Of a stretch of DNA of 64,000 bases, positions 35,972-45,086 are shown piece after piece. A model generated the notes under the pieces. The model was not told the origin of the DNA. It did no database searches and worked only from the letters and a program-made list of their open reading frames with translations. The stretch comes from Gottschalkia purinilytica (GTDB lineage Bacteria > Bacillota > Clostridia > Tissierellales > Gottschalkiaceae), in NCBI RefSeq assembly GCF_001190785.1, contig NZ_LGSS01000003.1, positions 248,001-312,000 of the forward strand, in the 5' to 3' direction. A program made the position numbers and the translations under genes. Every line of letters begins with the position of its first letter. The stretch's first letter is position 1.

Positions 35972-37205
35972 GTTCTTCCTCCTGTTCTATATCAAGCTCT
36001 TCAGACGCAACTTGCAATACCCCTAAAGCTATGAAACTTGATATTAAGGAACTTCCACCATAACTTATAAAAGGTAAGGTAATACCTGTTAAAGGTATCA
36101 TCTTTATAACACCACCTAGTATTATGAAAGCTTGAAATCCTAATGTTGCTGTTATTCCTAATGCTATTATTCTAAAGAATTTATCTTGTTGTTGTATAGT
36201 TATCTTTATTCCTCTATAAACTATAACCATAAACAGCATCATTATCGCTATACCAGCAAATATACCCATTTCCTCACATATAGCTGCAAATATAAAGTCT
36301 GTATGAACTTCTGGAACAAATTCTGGATGTCCTAATCCTACACCTGTTCCAAAAAAACCTCCAGAAGCTATAGCAAACAAAGATTGTACAATCTGATATC
36401 CTCTACTAGTTAAGTCCTTCCAAGGATCTAACCAAATATCCACTCTTAACCTAACATGACTGAATAAGAAATACCCAGCAATTGCCATAACTGCTGCTCC
36501 TATTACATTAAACAAAATAAGTTTTCTATCTGGTTCATAAACAAAGAATATTGCATTAAACACTAAAAAAAACAGTAATGCTGTTCCCAGCTCTTTTTGT
36601 AAAAACAAAAATCCAACATAAGTATAGCTTAATGCCATAAATATATAGCTAGTTTTACTTCCAAATTTTTTTACATATTTTTCTCTATTTACGTAATATG
36701 ATGCTAAAAAGAAAATAAACAAAACTTTTATAATCTCTGAAGGCTGAAGCCCAAATCCTCCAATTCTGATCCAGTTGGTAGCACCACCTATCCTTGTACC
36801 AAAGATTAACGTAAAAATATATAGTCCTAAAGATGCTATTAGGTATATTTCTGTATATTTGGACCAATTCTTTATATTTTTCAAAATAAAATAAGTTACA
36901 TAAAATCCAACTATTCCTATACCATAGTAAACTATTTGTCTAAGTCCTCTTGCAGGACTTATCCTATATATCATTATTACGCCTATGCTTGTAAGCATAG
37001 ATACTACAAGAAATATATAATGGTCTCCATTTGAAATCTTATATAGTATTAAATTAGATATATATACAGTTAGCATAAATAAAGAAACCGATATTATAAT
37101 TTTTTTATCAAGTTCTTTATTATAAAATAATAATAGTAACAACCCCAAAATATTAACAATAGCCAATAATCCTTGAGGGGTTCTACACATTAGTTTTCTT
37201 AACAT
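35943..37205 (-). CDS. SEDS-family peptidoglycan glycosyltransferase (RodA/FtsW/SpoVE)
   Basis: 420 residues with about ten membrane segments. Family marks: GATNWIRIGGFGLQPSEIIKVLFIFFLA, QKELGTALLFFLVF (read as conserved E/D), FGTGVGLG and ITLPFISYGGSSLISSF. SEDS proteins polymerise lipid II glycans with a class B PBP, here the downstream gene. An upstream GTG (37214) lies in the ribosome site; the ATG at 37205 is six bases after AGAGGTG. Whether it serves elongation, division or sporulation cannot be read from sequence. Confidence 0.92.
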   Translation of the reverse strand: MLRKLMCRTPQGLLAIVNILGLLLLLFYNKELDKKIIISVSLFMLTVYISNLILYKISNGDHYIFLVVSMLTSIGVIMIYRISPARGLRQIVYYGIGIVGFYVTYFILKNIKNWSKYTEIYLIASLGLYIFTLIFGTRIGGATNWIRIGGFGLQPSEIIKVLFIFFLASYYVNREKYVKKFGSKTSYIFMALSYTYVGFLFLQKELGTALLFFLVFNAIFFVYEPDRKLILFNVIGAAVMAIAGYFLFSHVRLRVDIWLDPWKDLTSRGYQIVQSLFAIASGGFFGTGVGLGHPEFVPEVHTDFIFAAICEEMGIFAGIAIMMLFMVIVYRGIKITIQQQDKFFRIIALGITATLGFQAFIILGGVIKMIPLTGITLPFISYGGSSLISSFIALGVLQVASEELDIEQEEEHEYRVQEDN

Positions 37206-37216
37206 AATAAACACCT

Positions 37217-37648
37217 CTAGTCTTGATCTACAAATAAAAACTCTATTTGTCCTACTTTTATTCTGTCTCCATTTTTAAGCTTGGTTACGTCATATATTCT
37301 GTTATTATTTATATATGTTCCATTTATACTTTTTAGATCTTCTACAAAAAACTGTCCTTCATCTGTTATTATACGAGCATGATTCTTGGACAAGTAAGGA
37401 TCTCTAATAACTATATCATTTTGATTACTCCTACCAATTTTAACTTCATTTTCTAACGTATACTCATCTTTTATTTTAAATGGAACTGTTTCTTTTCTAT
37501 TTATTAATTTCAAATAAGTACTGTTCTCCCCGTTGAATGTTCTCATACTTTTAATATCTAAGTAAATTAGTCTTATAATTCCTAACATAAATAAGTATAT
37601 TAAAACTATAAATATATATCTAAAAGTTAAAGAGACAATATTAAACAT
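37217..37648 (-). CDS. FHA-domain membrane protein
   Basis: 143 residues. One N-terminal membrane helix (about 10-28), then a basic linker and a forkhead-associated domain: VKIGRSNQNDIVIRDPYLSKNHARI, FFVEDLKSINGTYINN and GDRIKVG. FHA domains bind phosphothreonine, so a Ser/Thr kinase probably signals to this peptidoglycan-synthesis operon, as FhaB does in mycobacteria. It ends 12 nt before the SEDS gene, and its stop codon is followed by that gene's ribosome site. Confidence 0.9.
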   Translation of the reverse strand: MFNIVSLTFRYIFIVLIYLFMLGIIRLIYLDIKSMRTFNGENSTYLKLINRKETVPFKIKDEYTLENEVKIGRSNQNDIVIRDPYLSKNHARIITDEGQFFVEDLKSINGTYINNNRIYDVTKLKNGDRIKVGQIEFLFVDQD

Positions 37649-37802
37649 TTAACCACCACCATACAATAATATTAATTATATTTCAAGACTATAACAATAA
37701 TTTATTATATATTAATAATACCATAAATGCATCTTTTTTATATTCTATTAATATACTATAAAAATATATTATTTTAAATAATATTTAGTACTTTTTATAT
37801 AA

Positions 37803-37833
37803 TATTAGCTCATGATAACTCATGAGCTAATAT
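37803..37833 (-). terminator. Hairpin after the small basic gene
   Basis: Stem ATATTAGCTCATGA/TCATGAGCTAATAT with a 4-nt loop, immediately after the small gene. The T tail is weak. Confidence 0.6.
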
Positions 37834-37835
37834 CT

Positions 37836-38012
37836 TTATTTCCAACTTGGCTTATTAAATTCGCTATCTTTTATTCTTTCTGCCTCTGTTTCAGATACTA
37901 TATAAGCTGATACTCCTTGACTTTCATATTCCTTTACTGCCTTGATAGCTTCTTCTCTTGTCATCGCATTTGATAGCTTTACATCTGTTCTTACTACATA
38001 TTTCTTATCCAT
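37836..38012 (-). CDS. Small 58-residue protein, unrecognised
   Basis: MDKKYVVRTDVKLSNAMTRE, then a helix (EAIKAVKEYESQ), a strand (GVSAYIVSETEAERI) and a basic tail ending NKPSW K. The ATG has a perfect AGGAGGTG upstream and a hairpin follows the stop. The beta-alpha-beta pattern with GVSAYIVS is conserved-looking, but I do not know the family. Short enough to be easily missed. Confidence 0.7.
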   Translation of the reverse strand: MDKKYVVRTDVKLSNAMTREEAIKAVKEYESQGVSAYIVSETEAERIKDSEFNKPSWK

Positions 38013-38209
38013 AATGCACCTCCTATGATCATAATATCTTTAGTTTTTCCTAAAAATTAGTAATTAATCAATGTTTTATATTATTTCAATTTTTATATAC
38101 TACTTTATATTAAATAAAAGTGGTATAATAAATCTCAAAGTATATTTTTAATGTCTAAGTTAATATATTTAATTAAGAAGATTCTATTTCTTTAGAAAGG
38201 AGCCTTTAA

Positions 38210-38665
38210 ATGTCTATTAACATTTACCGTTCTAATTCTGATAAGATGATAAGCGGAGTATGTGGAGGTCTGGGAAAACACTTTGATATAAGCTCAGATA
38301 TAGTAAGAGTTATCTGGATTATTTTAGGATTATCTTTACATGGTTTTGCAGTATTTGGTTATATATTATGTGCTATTTTGATGCCTCAAGATCCAAATGG
38401 AAGTAATGCTTATAATAGTCAAGGTCAATATCATTATAACAATAATACTGGTTCTTATAAGCAATATACTCCTCATAATTCTAGTAGCTTTACTTTTAAT
38501 GAAAAAAATAAAAGAATGTTAGGTATATTTTTTATAATAATTGGTCTATTATTTTTAATTAGAAAGTTCTTCATATTTGATCCTGAATATATATACGCCG
38601 CACTATTAATAATCGCAGGAATATTCATACTTATTAGAGGAGGTAAAAATAATGAAAAGAGATAG
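38210..38665 (+). CDS. PspC-domain membrane protein
   Basis: 151 residues. The PspC domain (about 3-65) reads YRSNSDKMISGVCGGLGKHF and the hydrophobic IVRVIWIILGL and AILMPQDP. A Gln/Asn-rich linker follows, then two further membrane segments. PspC proteins take part in envelope-stress responses. It overlaps the next gene by 14 nt, so both form one operon. AAGGAG site, ATG start. Confidence 0.88.
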   Translation: MSINIYRSNSDKMISGVCGGLGKHFDISSDIVRVIWIILGLSLHGFAVFGYILCAILMPQDPNGSNAYNSQGQYHYNNNTGSYKQYTPHNSSSFTFNEKNKRMLGIFFIIIGLLFLIRKFFIFDPEYIYAALLIIAGIFILIRGGKNNEKR

Positions 38666-38924
38666 TGTTATTTTAGGTTCAATTTTAATTTTTCTTGGTG
38701 GATTTTGGTTATTAAATAATCTTGGTCTAATTAGTATATCTATTATTGATGTATTTAAGCAGTTAAAAAATGTTGTTGACCTATGGCCATTAGCGTTAAT
38801 TCTTTTAGGTGTACACTGGGTTTCAAGTAGTAGAGCTGTAAGGAGCGTTTCTTGGATATTAATGTTAGGAATCGTAGTAGCATATATTATGCTTAAAAAC
38901 AACTATATAACTAACTTTATATAG
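38652..38924 (+). CDS. LiaF-like/DUF5668 small membrane protein
   Basis: 90 residues with three membrane segments: LGSILIFLGGFWLLNNLGLI, LWPLALILLGVHWV and a last one near 70-85. The motif VVDLWPLALILLGV is that of the LiaF transmembrane/DUF5668 family. Coupled to the PspC gene, it is probably part of an envelope-stress module. No LiaRS two-component genes are adjacent. Confidence 0.8.
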   Translation: MKRDSVILGSILIFLGGFWLLNNLGLISISIIDVFKQLKNVVDLWPLALILLGVHWVSSSRAVRSVSWILMLGIVVAYIMLKNNYITNFI

Positions 38925-38941
38925 TATCTTTACTTGGTTAA

Positions 38942-38984
38942 AAAGACACATAGTTAAGTTCTAATAGTTAATCTATGTGTCTTT
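38942..38984. terminator. Bidirectional terminator
   Basis: Stem AAAGACACATAG/CTATGTGTCTTT with a 19-nt loop between the convergent LiaF-like and ABC permease genes. Confidence 0.8.
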
Positions 38985-39024
38985 AATTATATATTTTTAA
39001 ATACATATTAATAAAGTTTAAATG

Positions 39025-40077
39025 CTATGTGGTAACACTTGATTTACTTAACTTTATGCATTTCTTAGAAATAAATAATCCTATCAATGCCCCTATAGCA
39101 TAAATCAATATAAATCCTATGATAGATCCCTTTCCTACTCTTTGAAATATTAAAGGACTTATTGTTAGCATAACACAAATAGTTACTCCCGCTTTAAAAA
39201 ATAGTTCCAGATTTTTAAATTGGAGTAGTTCTCCATTTCTTTCATTTTTATTTTTATCGAATAATTTCTTAGATATTAGTATTAACATTATAGAGACTAT
39301 TATTAGTATGATTAATTCTATAGTAGTATTGATAAAACGTATATAATCTACAGGAGAAAATTTATGCATTATTAAACTAATCTTGTAAAATCTATCATAA
39401 AGCATGTTACCTTGTCTTAATATCATCATTGGCTCCATATTTATCCTTAATAAAACTGTTATACCTGCAGGAAAATATATAAATATACTTGTTAAAGCTA
39501 TTTGACCTATACTATTAGCTGTGAGTGTAGCAAATATGAGACTAAAGCTCATTATAGCTATAGATACTATTATTGAGTTCATAATCCACATTATATTTAG
39601 ATACAAGTTTTTAATTTCTTTAAGTACAGGATGAGTTGCTAATATAACTAAGATTATAATTCCATTAATTATATATGGAATTACGATATTAGTTACTCCT
39701 ACTAATACTTTATTAAAAAATATCTCGTATTTAGAATAAGGCATATATGTCATTAGTTCCATGGTTTTGTTTCTTCTTTCTTCACCAAACAAAATTAATA
39801 TTATAATTATTGGATATATAAGTATTATGTATGGTGTAATTCCATAAATATGATTAAAAACATCCTCTATTCCTACTTCTAAAGACTTGTTAAGTATCAT
39901 TGTTTCTGATATATCTTTTATTCTTTTAATAAATACATTATATCTATTTATCTCACTATATATACGAAGAGGCATATCAAAAAAAATTAGGATACTTGCT
40001 AAGATTGTTATCCACTTAGTTATTTTCCAATCTTTCCAAAATAAATTTTTATTAAATGGAATTAGTTTCAAATTCAT
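39025..40077 (-). CDS. ABC transporter permease, YtrC/D-like
   Basis: 350 residues with about eight membrane segments and the ABC-2-type look (IILFGEERRNKTMELMTYMPYSKYEIFFNKVLVG, the typical pre-helix box). Last gene of the GntR-ATPase-permease operon; it overlaps the ATPase gene by 26 nt. In Bacillus the Ytr system responds to cell-wall antibiotics. Substrate unknown. Start ATG behind GGAGG. Confidence 0.88.
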   Translation of the reverse strand: MNLKLIPFNKNLFWKDWKITKWITILASILIFFDMPLRIYSEINRYNVFIKRIKDISETMILNKSLEVGIEDVFNHIYGITPYIILIYPIIIILILFGEERRNKTMELMTYMPYSKYEIFFNKVLVGVTNIVIPYIINGIIILVILATHPVLKEIKNLYLNIMWIMNSIIVSIAIMSFSLIFATLTANSIGQIALTSIFIYFPAGITVLLRINMEPMMILRQGNMLYDRFYKISLIMHKFSPVDYIRFINTTIELIILIIVSIMLILISKKLFDKNKNERNGELLQFKNLELFFKAGVTICVMLTISPLIFQRVGKGSIIGFILIYAIGALIGLFISKKCIKLSKSSVTT

Positions 40078-40948
40078 ATCCTTCTCCTCCCATCTTATAT
40101 AAAAATATTTCCTCTAAGTCCATATTTATAGTTTCTAATATAACAGGATTATAATTTTCTATAAATGTATACATTTCTTTCATATCCTTGACTACAATAT
40201 GATAAACCCTTCCTCTTTTCTCGATCTTTAATATATCATCATGATTTTTAACTTCTTCTGGTAGAGTATCTTTAAAAACTACTTGTAACTTTCCTATTTT
40301 ATTTTTTAAATCTTCTATTTTTTCTTCTTCAATAATTTTACCTTCATGTATTATTCCTATATGATCACATATTCGTTCTACTTCCCCTAAATTATGTGTA
40401 GATATGAACACAGTAGTTTGATTTTGACTTACCTCATCTACTATTAAATTTAGTACCTTCTTTCTAATAACTGGATCAAGTCCCGATGTAGGCTCATCTA
40501 ATATTAGTATTCTTGGCATTATAGATAGATTAAGCAATATAGACAATTGAGTTTTCATACCTTTAGACAAATTTCTTATTTTCTTTTTAGTATCTATATT
40601 AAAGATTTTTATAAGCTGTTCAAATCTTTTATCATTCCACGAATAATATGTATTTCTATAAAACTTAATCATATCATCCACTTTAAAATACGGATAAAAA
40701 TGTATAAAATCTGGAACATATCCTATTATAGATCTTATATTGACATTATTCTTAGCTATCTCGTTATTTATAATGATTTTTCCATTATCTATTTCATAAA
40801 TTCCAACTATACACTTAATTAGAGTAGTTTTTCCTGCACCATTTGGTCCTATTAACCCAAATATAGAACCTTTATTTATATGCAAATTAATATTATCTAA
40901 TACCTTCCTCCCTTCTAGAACTTTACTTACCCCTTCTATATCAATCAT
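40052..40948 (-). CDS. ABC transporter ATP-binding protein, YtrB-like
   Basis: About 298 residues. Walker A GPNGAGKTT near 38, Q-loop replaced by GYVPDFIHFYPYF, signature LSKGMKTQLSILLNL, Walker B ILILDEPTSGLDP and H-loop STHNL. The C-terminal 80 residues form the extra domain of this subfamily. The ATG at 40948 has GGGG eight bases upstream; the frame-extending ATG lies inside the preceding GntR gene. Works with the downstream permease. Confidence 0.93.
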   Translation of the reverse strand: MIDIEGVSKVLEGRKVLDNINLHINKGSIFGLIGPNGAGKTTLIKCIVGIYEIDNGKIIINNEIAKNNVNIRSIIGYVPDFIHFYPYFKVDDMIKFYRNTYYSWNDKRFEQLIKIFNIDTKKKIRNLSKGMKTQLSILLNLSIMPRILILDEPTSGLDPVIRKKVLNLIVDEVSQNQTTVFISTHNLGEVERICDHIGIIHEGKIIEEEKIEDLKNKIGKLQVVFKDTLPEEVKNHDDILKIEKRGRVYHIVVKDMKEMYTFIENYNPVILETINMDLEEIFLYKMGGEGYEFETNSI

Positions 40949-40949
40949 T

Positions 40950-41333
40950 TTATCTACCCCTTTCCAATTCTTCAAAAAGCTCTTCTATCATTAAAATTAT
41001 ATCGTCTTTTCTAACTCCTATATAATGAGCTTCGACAATACACTTTTTTAATAAATCTTCTAATTTACTCATTCTTTCCTTATCCATATTAGGCTTATAG
41101 TTATCGGATATAAAAGTTCCTCTTCCTCTAACTGTTACTATAACCTTTTGTCTTTCAAGTTCTTGATAAGCTTTTTGTATAGTATTTGGATTTATAGTTA
41201 ATGTTCTTGCTAATTCTCTAACTGAAGGCAGCTTTTCCCCTGGACTTAAAATTCCTTTTAATATAGCCTCTTTTACACTATCAATAATTTGTATATATAT
41301 TGGTATAGAACTTGTAACATCTATATTAAACAA
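40950..41333 (-). CDS. GntR-family repressor, YtrA subfamily
   Basis: 127 residues: a GntR winged helix (PIYIQIIDSVKEAILKGILS, KLPSVRELARTLTINPNTIQKAYQELE, TVRGRGTFIS) and only a short C-terminal helical tail, which defines the YtrA subfamily. The TTG start follows GGAGGTG. It heads an operon with an ABC ATPase and permease. An AGTGTA-N13-TACACT inverted repeat at 41563-41587, the reported YtrA operator type, sits just downstream of the -10, so the gene is probably self-repressed. Confidence 0.92.
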   Translation of the reverse strand: MFNIDVTSSIPIYIQIIDSVKEAILKGILSPGEKLPSVRELARTLTINPNTIQKAYQELERQKVIVTVRGRGTFISDNYKPNMDKERMSKLEDLLKKCIVEAHYIGVRKDDIILMIEELFEELERGR

Positions 41334-41562
41334 TATCTCACCTCCACAAAGTATTTGCTATAGCTTAAGCCAAAGGTATTCTTTTACTTTTTATATTAGC
41401 CTGTTGAATAGCTAAACATAAAAATAATAAAATAATTAAGTAATGAATTGTTAATATTTTTTCTAACTTAGTTCTTTAAAATTTTTATAATAATTTAATT
41501 AAATTATTGTTTTTAATATTAATATAAATAGTTATTTTATAACTTAGCTTATATACATAGTC

Positions 41563-41587
41563 AGTGTACTATTTGTTATAGTACACT
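41563..41587. promoter_or_regulatory. YtrA-type operator
   Basis: Perfect 10-bp inverted repeat AGTGTACTAT-TTGTT-ATAGTACACT. It equals AGTGTA-N13-TACACT, the arrangement known for B. subtilis YtrA. It starts 12 nt downstream of the -10 of the operon promoter, where a bound repressor would block transcription. Confidence 0.85.
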
Positions 41588-41599
41588 TGTTATAGTTCA

Positions 41600-41628
41600 A
41601 TATTATCAAACCATTATTTGGGAGTCAA
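41600..41628 (-). promoter_or_regulatory. Sigma-A promoter of the GntR-ABC operon
   Basis: Minus-strand TTGACT (41628-41623) and TAATAT (41605-41600) are exactly 17 nt apart. The transcript would have a leader of about 260 nt before the GntR start at 41333. Confidence 0.8.
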
Positions 41629-41653
41629 GTATCTATTTAACAGTAAATATAAA

Positions 41654-41699
41654 AATAGCTTGTTAAAAACTATTCGGTATAGTTATTTAACAAGCTATT
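41654..41699 (-). terminator. Terminator of the repeat-containing membrane protein gene
   Basis: Stem AATAGCTTGTTAA/TTAACAAGCTATT extended by an inner AAACTAT/ATAGTT, with a T tail on the minus strand. Confidence 0.85.
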
Positions 41700-41716
41700 A
41701 ATATTTCTAATTTTTA

Positions 41717-42946
41717 TTAAAACCACGGTAGATAGTTCATTACTAATAACGCCATTATACTAGTTAATGCCATCGCTACCATATTAGGTATAACTCCATG
41801 TAAGTGATCCGGTATATTTCTATTTAGTAATTCAGCAAAAGGAGGTCCTATTATTCCTCCAAATACGGATGAAAAAATAATGACTGGTAAAGTTGCTCCA
41901 AAAGTTAGTACACATATAGGCCCTACACTTACTACTGGAATATATGTAGGATACCATCCATATTCTATATGCTTTCTTCCATATAAAAGTACTCCTATTC
42001 CTCCCCCTATAAGTTGTGACAATAGTATTCCTGGAAATACTCCAGTCCCTAATAATCCATGTTTTGTATTTAGAAACCAGTCAATAATGGCACCAATTAT
42101 TAGAAATATTGTAGCTATTTCATTTCCATAAAACAGTGGATCTGTAAAATCTGCAAGAACTCTTCTTATAAACCATATTGGACTTTTTAATTGCTCATAT
42201 TCTATCTTTCTACTTACTTCTTCTGCATCTTCTTCATCAACATTAAAATCTGATTTCTTCATCCAAGGAGCTATCTTACAAACTTGTAGAGTTATAGTTA
42301 TAGCAGTAGCTAGTGCTATATAGTTAGATATTGCTAATGGCAGTCTCAGTATTGTAACTATTCCATCAGACAGCCAAAGTGCTATAGGTGGAGTAATTAA
42401 TCCTCCAAGTATAGATCCAGTGATTAATGCTCGTTTACTTGGTCCATATATTATCATTACAGCTTGTGGAGCTCCTACAAGAACCAAAAAAGTAGGTATC
42501 CAATTATGTCCTTTATCTAACAAAGTTATATATTTAAATGCAAATACTGCTAATAATAAGGATAATATTTGAGAAGCAAAAACCCATGGCCAAACATTTA
42601 ATCCATATGAAATATTAAATCCTGCAAACTTGGATTTTTTAACATCTAGTATCCATGCAACTATTCCACCCAATATTACTCCTAATCCAGCAAACAATCC
42701 ACCATAAAATTGAGGTTCTGAAAAGTCTTTTACCATCCATATAATTTTATAAAATAAGTTATTCCCTGAATTCTTGGCGATTTCTTCATATGGTAGCCAA
42801 TATGTTATATTTTGTATATTAGTTAGAATAAAGTATATCAAAACTCCTATTAAAATAATAACTCCAAATCCTATTGGAGAACCTATTGGTTCAAGTAAAT
42901 ACTTTTTCTTTTGAGTATCTACAGATTCTATATTTTCAGTAGACAA
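41717..42946 (-). CDS. Polytopic membrane protein, uncharacterised transporter-like
   Basis: About 409 residues with roughly ten membrane segments. The two halves look alike: DFSEPQFYGGLFAG with ILGGIVAWILD matches DFTDPLFYGNEIAT with IIGAIIDWFLN, and WIPTFLVLVGAP with GLITPPIALWL matches WYPTYIPVVSVGP with GIIGPPFAELL. Such an internal duplication is typical of transporters. I do not recognise the family. It follows adenine deaminase, which suggests purine or adenine transport, but a terminator lies between them. An ATG at 42952 touches GGAGGA; the TTG at 42946, seven bases away, is the better start. Confidence 0.75.
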   Translation of the reverse strand: MSTENIESVDTQKKKYLLEPIGSPIGFGVIILIGVLIYFILTNIQNITYWLPYEEIAKNSGNNLFYKIIWMVKDFSEPQFYGGLFAGLGVILGGIVAWILDVKKSKFAGFNISYGLNVWPWVFASQILSLLLAVFAFKYITLLDKGHNWIPTFLVLVGAPQAVMIIYGPSKRALITGSILGGLITPPIALWLSDGIVTILRLPLAISNYIALATAITITLQVCKIAPWMKKSDFNVDEEDAEEVSRKIEYEQLKSPIWFIRRVLADFTDPLFYGNEIATIFLIIGAIIDWFLNTKHGLLGTGVFPGILLSQLIGGGIGVLLYGRKHIEYGWYPTYIPVVSVGPICVLTFGATLPVIIFSSVFGGIIGPPFAELLNRNIPDHLHGVIPNMVAMALTSIMALLVMNYLPWF

Positions 42947-42994
42947 GCTCATTCCTCCACTTCTTGAATTTAATTTTCACTATTATTCTTCTAA

Positions 42995-43030
42995 AATAAG
43001 GCTAACAAAAATTTTTGTTAGCCTTATTTA
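42995..43030 (-). terminator. Terminator of adeC
   Basis: A perfect 18-bp palindrome (AAATAAGGCTAACAAAAA and its complement) right after adeC. It should limit read-through into the downstream membrane protein gene. Confidence 0.8.
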
Positions 43031-43043
43031 GTACTATAAATTA

Positions 43044-44864
43044 TTATTCTACAATAGGAGATAGTATGTTAAAATTATTTACATCAACTAGTCCTTTATC
43101 TGTTATTTTCCATTTTGGACTTGTAGATAGTGATAAGAATGATAAATGCATAAATGGAGCATGTATTTTACATCCTAATTCATCTTTTGCTAATTTTTCT
43201 AATAAAGATATTCTTTCACTTACTTCATGTCCCGTTAGTTCATCTGTCATGAGTCCTCCAATAGGAAGTCCTAGTTCTCCTATGATATCTCCATCTTTAG
43301 CTACTGCCAGTCCTCCTCCTAGTTCTATAACTCTATTTATTGCAATTGTTATATCTTTTAAATTCGTTCCTGTAGCTATAATATTGTGCGTATCATGACT
43401 TACAGATTCTGCAAATGCCCCCTGTTCTAGTCCAAATCCTTTTACAAAGGATTTACCTATGTTTCCAGTTCGTCCATGTCTTTCAACACAAATTATAGGA
43501 AGAACATCTTGATTTATATCTGGACATACTATCCCATCTTTTACTTTAAGAGTAAATTCTAGATCTCCACTTAGATTCTGATCTGGAATACACTCTATAC
43601 ATCTAACATTAACACTATTTTCATCTACACTTATTGATATATCTTTCTCTGTTATACTTCCTCTTTTAACTGAATTTTTAACTACTTCTGGATATGTGTA
43701 TTTAGGTAACTCCAGTAATAGTTTTCCTTGAGATGCTACTAACTTACCTTCTAAGTAAACGCTTTCCACTTTCATCTTATTAATATCTGAAATAATAGCA
43801 ATATCAGCTAATTTACCTGGTGCTAAAACACCTTTATCTTTAAATCCAAAATAAGTAGCTGCATTTATTGTTACCATTTGTATAGCCTCAACTGGGTCTA
43901 CTCCCTCTGCTATAGTTCTTCTTACGATTTCATTCATATGTCCTACAGTTTCTAAGTCTGCTGCAACCATATCATCTGTTGCCAAAATACATCTTCTCGA
44001 ATCAAATCCTTCTTCAGTAACTGCTTTTATACATTCAGACATATTTCTTTGAGTTGATCCCTCCCTCATAAATAAATAAACTCCTTGATTAAGTTTTTCA
44101 ATAGCTTCTGCTTTAGTTGTAGTTTCGTGACAAGAACATTCTCCAGCACATGATATAATATGTGCGGCTAGTTCTTTGCCAAACAACTCTGGAGCATTAC
44201 CATCTACTACTTTTCCTATACTTGAAGCATAAACTGTTGAAGCTACTAAATCTGTAACTATTTCTGGTGAATTTCTATACACATGCTTTGCATTACTAAA
44301 TCCTTGTAATTCTCCTATTCCTATTATGTTCTTGTAATTTAATAATTCCTCCATATCATCTGAAGTTACATCATATCCAGCAGTTTCAAGTGCAGGACAA
44401 TCTGGAGTTAATGCCGGAACAACTATATGAACATGATTTGGAACTACACTTGCTTCATCAGCTATAGCTTTCATACCTATGGGGCCTAAAACATTTCCTA
44501 TTTCATGTGGATCTGCTACTAATGTCGTAGTTCCTGATGGTATTGATAATCTCGAAAACTCAGTGACAGTTAACATGCTACTTTCAAAATGCATATGTGA
44601 GTCAATAAATCCAGGAGATAGATACTTCCCTGTTACATCAATAACTTCCGTTTCTGCGCCTATTAAGCCTTCTGATTCACCTACTAAAAGGATATACTTA
44701 CCCTTAATAGCTATATCAGCTTTATAAATTTTTCTGGTTAAAACATTTATAATATTTCCATTTTTTAAAACTACATCTGCGAATCTATCATCAGCCATTA
44801 GAGAATCTATCATCTCTCTATATTCTATAGTTTTTTTAAAATCTTTAGCATTTAATTTTGACAA
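43044..44864 (-). CDS. adeC: Adenine deaminase
   Basis: 606 residues, typical of AdeC. Motifs: SPGFIDSHMHFESSM with the metal-binding HxH, TTLVADPHEIGNVLG, CILATDDMVAADLETVGHM and the C-terminal GLPIGGLMTDE. It converts adenine to hypoxanthine and ammonia in purine salvage. Starts with TTG behind GGGGG. Upstream a hairpin with a T run (44934-44977) lies 70 nt before the start and could be a terminator of the upstream gene or an attenuator of adeC. Confidence 0.95.
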   Translation of the reverse strand: MSKLNAKDFKKTIEYREMIDSLMADDRFADVVLKNGNIINVLTRKIYKADIAIKGKYILLVGESEGLIGAETEVIDVTGKYLSPGFIDSHMHFESSMLTVTEFSRLSIPSGTTTLVADPHEIGNVLGPIGMKAIADEASVVPNHVHIVVPALTPDCPALETAGYDVTSDDMEELLNYKNIIGIGELQGFSNAKHVYRNSPEIVTDLVASTVYASSIGKVVDGNAPELFGKELAAHIISCAGECSCHETTTKAEAIEKLNQGVYLFMREGSTQRNMSECIKAVTEEGFDSRRCILATDDMVAADLETVGHMNEIVRRTIAEGVDPVEAIQMVTINAATYFGFKDKGVLAPGKLADIAIISDINKMKVESVYLEGKLVASQGKLLLELPKYTYPEVVKNSVKRGSITEKDISISVDENSVNVRCIECIPDQNLSGDLEFTLKVKDGIVCPDINQDVLPIICVERHGRTGNIGKSFVKGFGLEQGAFAESVSHDTHNIIATGTNLKDITIAINRVIELGGGLAVAKDGDIIGELGLPIGGLMTDELTGHEVSERISLLEKLAKDELGCKIHAPFMHLSFLSLSTSPKWKITDKGLVDVNNFNILSPIVE

Positions 44865-44933
44865 AATAGTTTTCCCCCTTAATTATTTTATTTTTAATTT
44901 TTATTATATTTTTAAACTTTATTATTCAAGAAA

Positions 44934-44977
44934 AAAAGTTCATGATATTATTAAATCCAATAATATCATGAACTTTT
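44934..44977 (-). terminator. Strong terminator hairpin upstream of adeC
   Basis: A 19-bp perfect stem around a 6-nt loop (AAATCC), followed by seven T residues on the minus strand. It lies 278 nt after the alpha-glucosidase stop and only 70 nt before the adeC start. Confidence 0.85.
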
Positions 44978-45086
44978 AATAGCGCATTTTTTTATATTAT
45001 ACCCCCTCTCTTTTTCGCATAATTATTGCTTCATTAAATTATATGAGGTTGTACAGTTTTTATTCTTTAAATTTATAATAAATTTA

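Noticed and set aside
44980-45060. Purine riboswitch upstream of adeC
   Set aside because: CCTCATATAAT resembles the P1/J1-2 start, but GTTTCTAC and the kissing-loop pattern are missing.
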